Assembly: GCA_003993805.1 (NCBI GenBank)
Contig: RSEF01000031.1
Span: 60,254,267-60,318,266 of the forward strand
Source: Himantopus leucocephalus
Taxonomy: Eukaryota; Chordata; Aves; Charadriiformes; Recurvirostridae
Length of the DNA: 64,000 bases
Direction of reading: 5' to 3'
The position numbers were made by a program, and so were the translations under genes. How positions within the stretch are numbered: the stretch's first letter is position 1; each line of letters begins with the position of its first letter. The notes under the pieces are model-generated. The model made no database searches and was not told where the DNA came from. It worked only from the letters and a program-made list of their open reading frames with translations. This document shows, piece after piece, positions 49,301-62,935 of this stretch.

Positions 49301-50140
49301 ACCTGTTCCGTTTGGTGGGAGATGACACAATCTCACATTTCAGTTTTTAGCAAGAACAGAGCTTTGTCAGTGCAAAAGCAGCAACACACACAGTACCGAG
49401 AGGAAAATAAGGAAGAAAGCTCAGAGATGAATAGAATGGAGATGAGAATAGCCTCACAGTTAAACAGTTTACTTTTCAAAGGCAACACAAGGACAAATTG
49501 CTTTGTGCAAAGAGAAAATTAGTTTCCAAGGTGTGTGCTTTCTACAAAGAGTCAACTTAATTATTCAAAGCAGAGGCCCATGAATTCTCACAATTTAGTC
49601 ATTCTGTTCTGACACATTCAGGCCCAGTGAGCTGTTTCTTATCACCAAGACTTTGATAATTAGCTTAGACATATCAAATAAACTTTCTGGAGAATTCAGT
49701 AGTAAGCAGGTATGACATCCTAATAGGGGTTTTATTAGGCATTTCTCTGCACGGTAATGTATTAGCAATCGCTGTGACATTTTCTGCTCTGAGGGGTTTT
49801 GGCCTTGTTCATTTTTTACACTTGCTGGGAAATAAATTTATTCACGGCAGAGATCTAATCCAATATATGACTCTGTTTACCCTGGTTTCTAAAGTAGCAG
49901 GTCTCTCAGAATTAATGAGAAGTGACATATACATCATAGAAGAAAATGCAGTACCTTCAGCCTGGCATGACTGAATAGCAATGATCTCTGCCAAGCCTGT
50001 AGCCGGTGGGAATTCAGTCCTAACTGTCCCGGTCCTCTCATCACAGCTGACATCAGCGCCAGAGAGTGAAAAATATTTCTGCCATCTCCTGTCCAACCAA
50101 GCCAAAACTCTAAAAGACAGAAGATCAAACCAATAAATTC

Positions 50141-50179
50141 CTTTAGCTATACCTATAGCTTTAGCTTTATCTATAGCTC
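50141..50179. repeat. Cryptic TAGCTW / CTATAG simple repeat
   Basis: Clustered imperfect hexamers of the CTTTAG, CTATAG and TAGCTT type, which are self-complementary in part. Confidence 0.7.
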
Positions 50180-50216
50180 CCTAACTTCAGAATAGCACTC
50201 AATACATTCCCAGGGG

Positions 50217-50234
50217 AAAAAAAAAAAAAAAAAN
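50217..50234. repeat. Poly(A) run with ambiguous base
   Basis: A run of 17 A's followed by N at 50234. As at 33160, the ambiguous base sits at a homopolymer edge. Confidence 0.9.
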
Positions 50235-53200
50235 CACTAACGATATGATGTGTGTTTCAGTGCTTTTCTTGCTCTTCAGGATGTGAACTACCATATGGTT
50301 AACCTTGTACTAGTTACAGGGAGACTTATGCTGAAGAACCTAAAGTCTTTTTGACATGATCCACAACCTGGGAGTGGCTGGATGCACACTTTTGGTTCAC
50401 AATTTCATAAAGTCTGTCTTTCAACTACACCTAAAAGAGAGTGAATGCACCCCATGATTTTTATAATGACAGCTTTACCCTTGGGATACGATTCTCCCAA
50501 AGGAGACAAAAGAGCAATAGTTTGTTACCTTCTCATTTCACAAAGGAGAGATGTTTACCAAAAGATAAAACCCTAGTTGACTTAGCAGAATAATATCCTA
50601 CAGAGCCTTATACTCGTAGGTTACCAGTGGGCGTTCAGAAAGGTCTTAGGCATTTTTGTCCCATGTTGTTCGTTCATTGTAGTGAAGTGAAACAAACTCA
50701 CAACTATAGACCTGCCAGTCAGGTAATCTGTTGCTTTACCAGTTTCAGAAATATTTTATTGGCAGCAGGACATTCAGCAATGGCTGTAACTACACAGTAT
50801 GCAGCTGAACACATTTCTACTGCACATGTAAAGTACAATCAATCTGCACATGTTCAGTAGGTTCCGTTCAACTATTGCTTTACGGTGCTCTGCATCCAGC
50901 TGAACATTAGGACTTACCTTTCTGGGACTCCCTGTGCTTATGGTAAGATTCTGCTATGTTCTTTACTACACCAGGTTTGTCTATGCTTGAAGAACATCTT
51001 TGCCATTATTCCTCAGCAAGTGGGGAAAACCAAGCTGATACATTAGCTCACTTCTATAAAAGATTGCCAGGTCAGGGCTAAGGTAGAAAGTAGAAGAGTT
51101 AGTATTGTATTTACACTGGTGAATCTGACATCACAAGCAAGGCATTTCAATTTAAGACAGGACCAAAAGAACAAAACACATAGCCATAAATGCTGTGAAA
51201 ATCCTCCCTAAAAGCTAAACAAACACTTTAATATCCCTTATACATAAAGCCACATATGGCTACAGAGGACTGCATAAAATCTGAAATTTTTATCTAACCA
51301 GACCTAGATGGATTTCCCTTTTATGTTGCATTCAGAGAGGCAAAGCAATTCATATCACCAGCAGGGATGTTATTAATACAGAGCTGTAATAGGATCAAAG
51401 TGGATTTAGTACTGGCTGTAATACCATTTTGCCATTCAGATAACACTACTCCCACTGAAGATTTTCAGATGTATTTTACTGTGTTTTTTACTGAGATTTC
51501 AGTGATAAAAGTGTACCCTGGTGACCCTATCAAAGACTTTATAATGTTTTTGGCATTCATTACAATGGTACCTTTTCCTAGATTTACAACAGTGATGGTG
51601 TCTCTGAAGCCACTTTCATACTAACTTTACAAAAACTCTCCAGCTCGGGTGCCATATCTATTCACAGGCATCTTCTCGTGAATAATAAGGACTAAGTTAA
51701 TTGTATTGTATTCACCCTTCATGATAACTTTAGTTGCTCTTGTGAACAGACCCATTCTAGGACACTTTGCATCACAGTATTGGCAACACCTACCGTGTCA
51801 CGTGCGAGTCCATTTATTTCCACTTCTGCTATTTGTTATGTCTTTCCTGGCTTCTTTCCTGGTTGCTCCATTTATTTGAAAGCTTTCCCTTCCAGTTGAA
51901 GCACAAGTAATGTATGGTCTCCAGAATCAGCTGATCCAAAATTAGGAACTGGGAGATATTTGGAAATCTCGCTGTAGAGAGACTGTCAGAGAAAATGCGC
52001 CTTCTCCAGTCCCTTGCAGAATGGGGACAGTTAGGTACAGCTTGGAGTCTTTGTATTGAATAAATCCCTCAAAACCCCTTTTTTCCTCCTGTATTCTGGT
52101 CTCATACCAAATATGAACAATATTTACAACATAATTCATTATTCATTAGCTACTTTTGTTAAGGCATTGTTTCTGATTTAAGCCTGATCCACACACAAAG
52201 GAATCACTAGGGCTGGCTTTGAACTTGCACAAAAATATACTTTGAAAGTTGTAGTGTAATGGGAAATAGATCACTCTAATGCTTTAAAAACAATGAACAC
52301 AAGCAGAATGCCAATTTCTAATGTGTTTGACTTATGGACAAGTTAATATGTTGGCATGGGCTTGAAGGCTGGGACCTAAGGACCTAGTTTAATGCAGCAT
52401 ATGTAGACAAACTGTAATTATTCAGTAACACTTTCTGACTTTGTATGTAAGATGAGTACGGGCCCGGTAATCAAAAAACCTGTTACATTGCAATATATCA
52501 TTGAGATCACCGCATTTGCTTTACTGATACAGTACAAAGGCCATTTTTCCAGCTTTTGAGACAGGAAATAACAGATTTCTCATGTGTTCTTCAAGAAATG
52601 GGGATGAAACCTCATTTTAATAATGAACTCAATAGAACAACAGCTGAAAACAATTAGGCCATGGAACTGGCAACTGTCTACTATGCTAACTGATATAGCA
52701 TTGTTTCCTTGGAAACTAGCAGTCAGGGAATACATCTCTCTTGCTCCTGGCTTTCTACCTAGTCTGAAAGCTCCCTAGGATAAGGGCCATCCTCTTGGTG
52801 TGACTATATAGAGCATTTTGGGCACAATGGGCACATGACTACAAATGTAATAGCGAACATAAATAACAGCAGCGCTGCTGTCAATCAGGTAGGTGCACAG
52901 TCCATTATTTCCCTTTGGCAAAAGCAGAAAATATTTAATTCTATCTACATTCTTAGGTCATATGAGGCTATCTAATCTTTTTTTTTTTTAATAATCTCCT
53001 CTATAGGATCACCTGCTCAGTACTCCTAGGTTGCTAGTTTGGGGTTTTCTAAAACTCCAGTTCAAACAGGTAAGAATCACTTCAGGGCAGATTGTGCTTA
53101 CCACTGATCCAGAATTGTGCTGTGATTAGGCGTTTCTTCCTTTTATAAAGGACTACCTGGACTCTCCAAGGTATAATTTGAATTTCAGACACTGAACTCA

Positions 53201-53986
53201 CCTTGATGCTTGGAAGAGAACTAGCTTCTAGTCTTAAGTAAGCAGTCACATATTATACAGGTTCAAAAGGGGAAAGCTGAAGGTATAATGTGGTATTTGA
53301 AAGGTGAGGGATAGAAATGTCTAAAATGCTCATTTACTTTGCTGTCCCTGCTGCTGATTAGAGACATGGCTTTGTTTAGCACTGAGACTTAAGACAAGTA
53401 CCAGACTTCAACAGATAACCACCCATGTACTCTGCACTTAGAGAAGTAAGATAATCATTTTGTAAATCATGATGCTTTCAAGATGAAAATCAGCTCTCAC
53501 ATAGGTTGTGTTGTGTGGGAACAGTCAGATTTATACAAAAACTCAAATTTCTAGTGATTACCAGTAAATAATATTTATTAGATAACTTTGTACCTTAAGC
53601 TGAAAATGGCAGTGGCAGTGCTTTTTGGCACAGTGTGAGGCTAATATCTATAATTAAGGAGAGCTTAACAAGCATTTGTAAAGTACTTAGTCTGACTGTT
53701 ATGAAAGTAAATGTATTGGCTTGATTATTTGTTCCTGATTATTTATTTATTTACTTATTGCCCTATTTTAAAGGTTATGGAGTGCCTTTCCCTCCCTTTA
53801 ACTTGTATGGAGTTTGAGAAATGATTTACATTGTTTACCCATGACATCTACATGAAGCAGCAGCAAAAGTAGGAAAATAAAAAAAACCCTGTCTGTCTTC
53901 GCTTCTTCACACGGTTGTGAGGGATTAAATTCATGGACAATGGCTCAATTCCTTTTTGTCCTGAAACCAGCAGAAGTTTCAGTGCT

Positions 53987-54007
53987 AGCTGGGAGCTACT
54001 CCCAGCT
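53987..54007. repeat. Perfect 9-bp inverted repeat with 3-base loop
   Basis: AGCTGGGAG at 53987-53995 and CTCCCAGCT at 53999-54007 are exact reverse complements around CTA. No gene is adjacent. Confidence 0.9.
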
Positions 54008-54700
54008 GGGATCCCGGGTCATTTTTAATGCAGAGCATTGCTTCACTGTTTGGCAGGTGTTCGCTATGAAGATTCCTGACATTGATACACCTTAGCACAC
54101 CTATTTTTAGATCAATACCATAAAAAACTTTATCAAGGGGCAAAAGGAGCATGATCCTCACAAGGAGTGAGGCAAGACATATTTGTGACATTTGACTATG
54201 GCATGTCCAGAAAACAATTCCTTAGTCCTTATCTGTCTTCGTTAAAAATATATAAGGAAATCTGGCTCCTCACTTCAGAGTCTCTGCGTCTCACCTAAGC
54301 CTGCTATAGACCATATGTTCATATGCTGTGCGACGTGGGACATCCACCAGCAGCTTGATCTTGTCATGGAGCTGGAAGCACCCTCAAAAAAAATTAAGTC
54401 CATGGGCATGGCAACTTAGCCAAGGAGGGTGATAAAAACATCTGTCAAAAGGTGTCAAAAAACACCTTTTCTGAAAGAGATGTTCGGTTCCTTAGCTCCT
54501 TGCTGCTATGACCAACAACAGTGTGTGCTAAAGCACGATATGTGTGAATACCTGCCAGTCTCACTTTCTAAAGAAAAAAGGGTCACTTCAGAGAATTATA
54601 GTGCTTGTGGATGTACAACAAATGGAGGCTAAGAAGCAAAGAAGTGAAGGTTGATATCCGTGGAGGTACTTCAATGATAAATATCTTCATTAATCTCACC

Positions 54701-54785
54701 CTACGTGACTTTCCCAAGGTAACACAGGAAGACTGTAACAGAGGAAAAACTGAATTTTGATTTTCCATGTCCTGAATTATCACCC
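54701..54785 (-). mobile_element. MIR-like (CORE-SINE) fossil
   Basis: The plus strand CTACGTGACTTTCCCAAGGT, then AACACAGGAAGACTGTAACA and GAGG..., follows the reverse complement of MIR ('gtgacttgcccaaggtcacacagcaagtctgtggcagag'). It continues into a diverged 'gaattgaa...tcctga' end (TGAATTTTGATTTTCCATGT, CCTGAATTAT). The order and spacing of blocks make chance unlikely, but a library alignment is needed. Confidence 0.55.
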
Positions 54786-55549
54786 AGACACTGAATTTTA
54801 ATGATTTTTAAATGATCCTTAGATAGACTACTTTCAAACTACTGACCCAAAAGTGAAAATTTCTTCATTCCATTACCATAGGGTTATCTCATTAGCGGTC
54901 TCCTGAGCGACCCAGTATCTACAAAACTAGGAAAAGTAAATTATCTGTGGATATTGCTGTACAATAAAAGCCTTCTCATCTGCACCTACAAAATTGCATA
55001 GTAAAATCTATGTACTGTAACCCAGTAGGGAGAAGTTTCTCTTGACCAATATATTTCCTGCTGCAGATGATACAAGAAAGCTTTCTCATCAGAATGTTTC
55101 TTCCTTTGTTGCTGCAAAATTTATCTACGGAAATGAGAGAATCTGTAAACATATTCTGCTTTTGGAGAGTCCAAATAAAGGCTGAAGCTTCCCTGAAACT
55201 GAAAAAAAAAAAAAGTTAAAAGGAAGAGCAGCATATAAGAGAATAAACAAAAAACAAGAATATTTAAGCATTTGTAGTTCAAAGTAAATTACCCTGATTA
55301 TTCATAGCACAGACAGATTGTAATGTTATAAAGCACTTGACTGTAATCAAAGGCCAACAGGATTAGCAGTTGTTTGTAATAATTTTATTTTACACTATGA
55401 TAGTTATGACAAGTCTAGGATGTTTTTTACTCCAAGCATAAAATGAGATCTTATTACATTCTGCTACATACTGCAAACACAGAAGAAGAATACATTATGG
55501 ATCTTGAAAAGTACTAATAAAAATGTTCTTTATACTATACAGCCTGGTT

Positions 55550-55577
55550 AAAAAAAAGAAAAAAAAAAAAGGGGGGG
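55550..55577. repeat. A-run followed by G-run
   Basis: About 20 A's with one interrupting G, then seven G's at 55571-55577. It lies 70 bases left of the CR1 fragment and is not part of its terminal repeat. Confidence 0.9.
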
Positions 55578-55647
55578 AGTCTAATCTTGTATAATTAACG
55601 TGTACAAAACCTCTGTTAAAATTGATTGGAGTTTGGCCTGAGTAAAG

Positions 55648-55925
55648 ATTCATAGAATCATAGAATACCAGGTTGGAGGGGACCTCAAGGATCACCTGGT
55701 CCAACCTTTCTTGGCAAAAGCACGGTCTAGACAAGATGGCTCAGTACCTTGTCCAGCTTAAAAGTGTCCAATGTTGGGGAATCCACCACTTCCCTAGGGA
55801 AAGTATTCCAACAGCCTCTTGTTCTCACTGTGAAAATTTTTTTTCTTGTGTCCAATCGGAATGTCCCCAGGAGTAACTTGTAACCATTACCCCTCACCTT
55901 TTCCGTGTGACTTCTTGTAAAAAGT
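55648..55925 (-). mobile_element. CR1 LINE 3' end with intact terminal repeat
   Basis: The plus strand starts ATTCATAGAATCATAGAATA, i.e. about two ATTCTATG units on the element's sense strand. It continues CCAGGTTGGAGGGGACCTCA, GGATCACCTGGTCCAACC, TAGGGAAAGTATTCCAACAG and CTTGTGTCCAATCGGAATGT, the reverse complement of a CR1 3' UTR. The preserved terminal repeat suggests a younger insertion than the copies at 2718 and 15885. Confidence 0.93.
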
Positions 55926-57331
55926 TTGTAAAGCAAAGGGAGATTCCTGGTCTGGAAAGAAACTTACAAGTGAGTTTCACTAAGTGTATTGTGAATCAGA
56001 GTCACAGACCCATGTATTTGTGCAGTACAGCAGAATAATAAAATCTGGAGGAAATACTTTCTTATCAGGAGTATGAACACTGTAAATACAAAAAAAGTGT
56101 GTTGTACCTGGTGTTCCTCATATGTGTAACACATGACTAACCATCACAATCATTTGAGGATGAAAAAAGGCACAAAGGTATACTTGCTGCTCTGTCTATG
56201 ATACGTTTCATATACAATTTCTCACCCCGAAGAATACACAATGTTTATGGAAAATTAGTAATAAATGTGCAGTACATTTGTGTGTTATGTATTGGTGTCC
56301 ATAAATATTTTTTTCTTCACCTTCCAGCATTCTTTTGTTCAGCTTCTTTAACTGTACAGGGTTATGGAGATATGAAAAAGACTATGTTCCAGGAAAATAC
56401 GGAGAAAGGGTGTATTATCAAAATTAATTCCAGCAGCACACAAGTAGTATTTTCACAGTTTTTCTGCTGCTGTAATTGAAGTAGTAGATGGCAAACACAC
56501 AGTTATCACTTATCAAGTAAAATCCTTAAAAGACACTTCAGTTGGTCTAAAGGTTGTAATAGTGGACCAAAGCTGTAAGGAATATAGCCCATCTGATGGA
56601 CGAAAGCTTTGTCAATACCACAGGACAACTGGGAGGGAAAACCAATTAGACACCAAGGAACTTTGTCCACTAAAATAAATAGTTCTGTTTAGTTACCAAC
56701 AACTAAAATTACAATATGCAGCAAATATATTGCAGTTCACTGGGTCACCAACATTTTTCAGTGTTCAGATAAGGGATAAAAGTTAAATATTTTGAGTTGC
56801 AGTTTTGTTGCCAAATGTAAAATATTTAACCATTAAGGTAGTCATTATTCTCCTGCTGTTCTGGTCTGATTAATTCTTATAATATTAAACAGCCATTCAT
56901 TTTATCCCTCCACATCACAAGTCCAGCTGAAGGAGATAAGTGGCTGATAAAAGATCTCTGAGAACAGTTATAAATTATTCACTTTAAAATAATAATAAAG
57001 CAGCTATGCAGAGCTGAGTAAATTCTCCATATATTGCACATAACTTACTTAGAAACCTTCAGCAAATTACAGTCAATAATCTTCACTGTCAAGATGCTGT
57101 TCCCTAAACTTTTACACAGAAACTTACCTCTGAAATGCAAATGTTTAATTAGTTTTTAATAGTGAAGTTTATTTCTACTAAATCTGGTCATCTGTCTTGA
57201 TTATTTTCTCCATTTTTTATAGTTAACAAGTAATTGTCATTTCAGGAGCTTTCTTTCTCCTTCCTTCTGTTTTGTATTTGTCACTTTGAAAATGCAAACT
57301 TCAATAAACATGGTCAGTGTACATCACCTGA

Positions 57332-57356
57332 ATAGGGACCCACTATAGGGACCCAC
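57332..57356 (+). repeat. 13-bp tandem duplication
   Basis: ATAGGGACCCACT is followed directly by ATAGGGACCCAC. Confidence 0.85.
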
Positions 57357-59156
57357 CCTTGGACATTTCCTCTTGGGACAGATGTTCCATATTCAAGAGC
57401 TCAAGTATGAGGGAGGAAGCTGGTACTAAGCTGGGTCTGTGGGGCATTGTGTAAATATATGCATGAGTGAAAAGCAATGTACCTTGCTTTATTTTGATGT
57501 AAGTAACGGGTGGCAGGGAATGGAAACCACTGGCATAGTATGAAATTAGACATTTTATGGCTCTTAAATCTGAGCTGTGATGCACATGCTGTCCTGGCGG
57601 GGTGGGCGGGGCAGGGAAACCACAAAAACACGCAACTTTGGTAATTCTGAACAGCAACGGTCCCTGCATTTGATTCTTATGCTGTACTGAAAATATCATT
57701 CAAATTTAATAATAATACTACAGACACTTTTTCATAGTATGCATATTTGCCTCCTTTGAGTGTCTTAGGACTGTGATACCTGTGAAGAGTTCACAAAAAT
57801 TTATTAAATTATTTGGGGGGTTTTCTGTAGGCCACCAGCTAACTGAAAATATTTGAAGTAATGTAATTTCTTCCTCCCATTAAATTTGGTCTAGATAGTA
57901 AAAATATTGCAGCATTGCTTATTGAATTGTTCTCTAACAGAGAGTAGTTCGTCATCAGGCAGAGATACATTTCATGGTCTATGTTTCAGTAATCACACTT
58001 ATGAAATTTATTTTTTAATGATGCAAATGATACATGTGGCATATGGCACTATGTCCTGAATCTGGAGTCTCAGATCAGAGAGCTACAAAGTTTTCTCTAA
58101 TCTCTACATCACCTCCTTGTTACTTGACCATCTGAATGAATTTGGTTTTAACCCACTGCCAGCAGCTGCCTGGGCAGGATAATAGGAGAGCTCTCTGCCA
58201 TGAGAACCTCTCAGATGCTCCTGGGGACAGCGGGACCAGCAGGTAATTTGGAGGATTGTGATGCATTTGAAAGCTTCTGGTTCTTTCAGACATGTGCAGT
58301 CCTTCTCACCTGTTGCTGCCAACTAGAAGGACCTTGCGGTCTTCATGTCACATGAAGCCTCCTTGTCAATTGCTCAGATACGATGGCAACCAGGATGGAT
58401 AGGTAGACTCTAGGAGTAGGATATTGTTAGAGGGGAAGTGCACGAGGTGACCAGGCTACATCACACCAAGACTCTTGGCCCTACTATAGCTATCCTATAT
58501 CCCTTCTGAGCAATCAATGAACCCTTCTCCTGAAAGAAAAACAAAAGATCTGATGATGAAACTTATGTAGCTGAGCATATAAGTGTTAGTTGCCAAACCA
58601 AATGATAAAAGGTTGCAATGTTATGCTAGCTAAATTGGGTCATTTAATTTATGAATTCTAACATACTAATTTTTCTTCCAAGGTTGACAAAGCAATGCCA
58701 AAGGAATTAGAAACCCCTTTTCACCACACTTCTGAATTATCTCAATATACAGTCAATAAGGGTCTGTGGTAACAGTGAGTAATTGGACCCCACATCTTCC
58801 ACAACAACTGCAACCATCTAACAACTACCAAACACCGTACTCTGGAACCTGGGTGAGGAAAGCATGCGTGGCTCGTCAAGCAGCGGTCCTGTTCAGACCA
58901 GCTTCCACACAGGCACATGATCCCCAGAGGAGCATGCTGTGGTAGAGGAACTGTGAAGACCACCTGAAAACAGTTGCTAACATTAATGACAGTGGGACAT
59001 GTTTTACTCTGTCACCAGCTGCAACTATTGCTGTGGTCACAGGAGCCAACTCACCCACGACGGCAAAGAGTTTGAAGAAAGCGAATGGAACACCAAGTAC
59101 TTGACTCTATGATTAAGTGTTCTCATTCTTTAAAAGAACATTGTTACAGAGCCACA

Positions 59157-59211
59157 CTCAGTGACAGATTTGGCTTAGTCCCTCAGTGACAGATTTGGCT
59201 TAGTCCCTCAG
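59157..59211 (+). repeat. 25-bp perfect tandem duplication
   Basis: CTCAGTGACAGATTTGGCTT plus AGTCC occurs at 59157-59181 and identically at 59182-59206, with a partial third copy (CTCAG). Exact identity suggests a recent event or length polymorphism. Confidence 0.95.
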
Positions 59212-62200
59212 CAAACAACTAACATTTCCTGGAAATATCACAAAACCAACTGTTAATAGGGAAACGCACCATAATTAGCAGTTGCTTGCAAAGGTAGTAA
59301 TTTAGATACCAAGTTGGAGCCATGGAAAATCTGTAATGGAGCAATGACCTGACACAGTTTAGCAGATCCTATGTCTATTTAGTGCATTAGGAAGGAAGAA
59401 TTACTGCGCCATTTGTCATAAATGAGCACCAAAGAGAAGATCACCTCCCTTTCACATCAAGCTTTGTTAAGAGACAATCAAAATTTAGCTACCAGCAGAT
59501 ACAGGTGATCCTCAGCACAGTAGTCAGTTGCCATGGGGATGGATTGTATAGAAAAGAAACTGCTTGTAAAAATGAGTCTCATTAGAAAGCTGTCCTGTAT
59601 TTAGCACTTGTTCTCAATCTCACCAGACAAGCTGATGAGGTTTATGTCCCTAATAGCGGCAGGATGCTTGTGCTGGGCAGGGGGGGTCTTTATTACCCTT
59701 GATTTCAAGAAGTCAAAAGCCTACCACCTGTTACAGTCAGCAAAGTCCAACAGGCAAGATCCCAAGCAGGGGCTGAGGAGGGGATAGTCTCCATCCTGCT
59801 CCTCTTGGTGACGGAGTACATGGATCACGTCAGATCTCCAGGGGTCTCTTGCCTGAGACCTGCACAAGCAGAATTGAAAGATAAACTTTTAGATTTGTTG
59901 TTCTTAAACGAAACAAGTTAAAACACCACCCAGAAGATGATTCTATCTGGAGTCTTATACTTCGTTGACTGGCTGGTGCTCCTGTGCTGTGGCCAATTAA
60001 TTATTAACTTTGAGGATCATGCACTCAGAAGAAATTTTTGATGGATAATCTTGTTTGCAAAGAATGAATGTGTGATGAAGCTGGACTTGCTGCTTTGAAC
60101 AGTGATTGTTAAAGTGGGAAATTTAAGGTTCAGTGTAACTGTTTACAAGGAAAATGACTTAAAAGATCTTTTTGAAAACAAGTTCTGTAATATCTGGATT
60201 CCTGAACTGGTGACATTTTTAAGGGGTCTTACTGTCAGAGGGTTCTTTCCCACCTCCAACCTTTCCATCTTTCTCAAACTGACCACTCCATAAACAAAGA
60301 TAAGGAGTAAATTGTATCCCATCATCATAGTGAAGGAAATTGGGCTTTTAAACACTGATCTTACAAAAGGATATTTGAGAAGACGTTCATTGTCCTTGTG
60401 TTCTGTATAGTGTGTCAATTGCAGAATACAGTTTTGCTCCTTGTCCTTTCCATCACTTCTCTTTTAATGCAACAGTCATAATAAACAAGGAGAACATTTT
60501 ATGAAGGTTCCTGATATAAAACGTTTAATATCCCACAAACATGTTATCACAAAGCAGTTTATGGAGCAATGCATTACGTTCTTGAAGTGCACTGACTTCA
60601 AGTATACATGCCAACCCTATTGTGAAAAGAGCAAGGCTGTCAGGAGTTCTTGTACTTTTGGCATTTAAACTGCAGTGATTTACTGACTGAAGGTGTATTA
60701 GTTAGGGCACTGAGCCCGCACTCCTTTCCTTTGTTCAGTTGTCTCATGGGACCTTTCAAGTCCTTTACATGAACATATCAGTAAGAAAGGAGCAAGGAGA
60801 TTAAATATCTGTCTTTATGCTTCTTCCTCTTTGGTATTCAGTTGTTTCCAGAGAAGACAAGAATAAAAGTACCATACAGTAGATATCTTGCAAAGGGACA
60901 GTAAGATAAGGGAATTCAAATGTCGCAAGAGGAAAAAGACATTCATTTTCTTTAACTGGTAAATATCCCCAGATGCTAGGGAGTTAATTGGGTAGCAACA
61001 GTCCTCGGTGCCATGCAGAAATGTATTCTTTGTAATTTTAACAGTAAAGCAATACGGCATAGAAACAAGATGAAAATTTTTCCAATGCAAATGAAGAACC
61101 AGAAAAAGTATGACCCTTTACAGAACATTTCGCCTTAACTTCTGCCATGCTGTATGGTGATACGAAGAAGTCAACTTCAGATTGTGATTTTGGAGCTAAT
61201 CTTTATCTTTGTATGCATGAATAGACACAAAAGAAAATAAGATTGTTGGCAATCTCCCAGAGATAAAGAAAATTAAGGGATATTAATGGTATTAATTTTG
61301 CACTACAGACATTCTAAAAATAGCTCTATCCACCTTCTTCCATTTCCTGCAAATACTTTCCACCAGACTAATAGTCCTTCCCCAACATTAGCGGCAGAGT
61401 AAAGCTTATATGATGTTGTCTGCATATAGAGAGATATTGAAAGAGAGGAAGAGTATAGCTGGATAGGAGTTGTGTAAAGAGGTACAGATAACCATGCAAA
61501 TAGCCTAGATTAGACTTCAGTCGCTAAGTTCCCTTTATAGATCTAATATTAAAATTATTAGCTAAACTCATGGAATTTCAACAGTGACAGGCTGTGCAAA
61601 CTGTAGAGGAAAATTAACTTTGCTTTGATGTTTAAACTTGAACTTAACAACAGAGCTGCAACCAGATCCCTCAGTTGTAAGGAATAGGTTCCAAGTACCA
61701 GATGGAAACAAGCTTCAGTGATCATGGGGAATTTGTATATTCCCAGTTCACGCCTGTATTTTGTGACCTGTGTCTGTCTGTTCCTGACTGGCTAACATGG
61801 TGAGGATGTGGAATGGAGATTGATGCTGAATTTGGCCTTTTATGATAATGACTTCTGCTGAGAAGCATCCTGCTTCACTTCTCTGATTATTTCCAAAGGC
61901 AATGAACAGGTTCAAAGCTTTACATTATTGAACTTTAATTAGGAGACTAGTTTGCATACATTTTAAATGTTAATCACTGTTCAGTGAGCTGGTGAACTTT
62001 GATGGGTCACAACCTGCTCACCACTGGAATAGTTCGCAGCTCTCACTGCCTCTTGGCATTGATGCCAGAAGGCAAACAGGGTAGGACATGTTTGGACAGC
62101 ATAGCATCCTCCTCACAAATTTAGGTTCATGACAGAGGTAACAGTATTAAGCAGAGAATTTGGGCTGATTCAAAAATGACTTATTTCTGAACTGTGCCTA

Positions 62201-62935
62201 TGTTTCTTCAGGCATTATCTACTAGCTATAATTTCACATACTAGTTTTAAAATTGCAGCAGATAAACTGCACAGAAATTATATTTATTATGTTATGTTAA
62301 CAATGAGTAGCAATGTGCTAAAAAGATATTGCAACTCAAATTATGGAGTAAAAAATGAAGAAATTCAATATCAGAGTAATAACAATTCATTTGCAGCTTC
62401 AGTTGTTCTCACCTGTTTTTATATTAAAAAAATAAAATAACATTTCGAAGGACATGTTTCTACATTTCAATGCAACCAGGCTGATGAGGAAGGACAAACA
62501 CTTGAAAAGTGCAGTTACACAAGGTGCTTGAAGATAGAAATTATTTTCTTAAAGTGTTTAATCATGCTTTCCAAAACCACTTCCTCTGGTGACCTAATCA
62601 CATAAATCATAGTAAAAGGTTAAAGACGAAGTTCAATTGCACCAAATTATATGTGATAGTTTCTCTGAAATGGATTACTTTCCATTAAAGAGTGAACTCA
62701 TTCCACTAAATAACCATATTCTTCTCACCGTCTCTGGACTGAAAGCTGATACTCTGTCACACACTCGGATGGATGTACTTTTTGCCTCATTAAAACTCTG
62801 CTACATGGGAAAATAACAAACAGTCATATAGCTACTTTGTTCTAAAAAGTAATCACTTAACTACTGTCTTACTCCATGCAATGAAAATATTACATGTGAC
62901 TTACGACTTCAACAGAAATTCCTTGAAACTGCTTG

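Larger units (their letters stand above)
46309..55647. other. Intergenic stretch with no gene seen
   Basis: About 9.3 kb of mostly unique A+T-rich sequence. The longest frame in the window (144 codons, 49088-49522 plus) has no domain that I recognise. It includes an A-run with an ambiguous base (50217-50234), a CTATAG/CTTTAG-rich patch (50141-50179), the hairpin at 53987-54007, a MIR-like fossil (54701-54785) and an A-run/G-run (55550-55577). Confidence 0.5.
55926..62935. other. Intergenic stretch with no gene seen
   Basis: About 7 kb of A+T-rich sequence with a 13-bp duplication (57332-57356) and a 25-bp tandem duplication (59157-59211). Open frames up to 118 codons (57343-57699 minus) are unrecognised. 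No RNA gene was seen. Confidence 0.5.

Noticed and set aside
49088..49522. The longest open frame in the window (144 codons, plus strand)
   Set aside because: No recognisable domain or splice context, and overlapping frames of similar length occur on both strands. It is within chance expectation for 64 kb.
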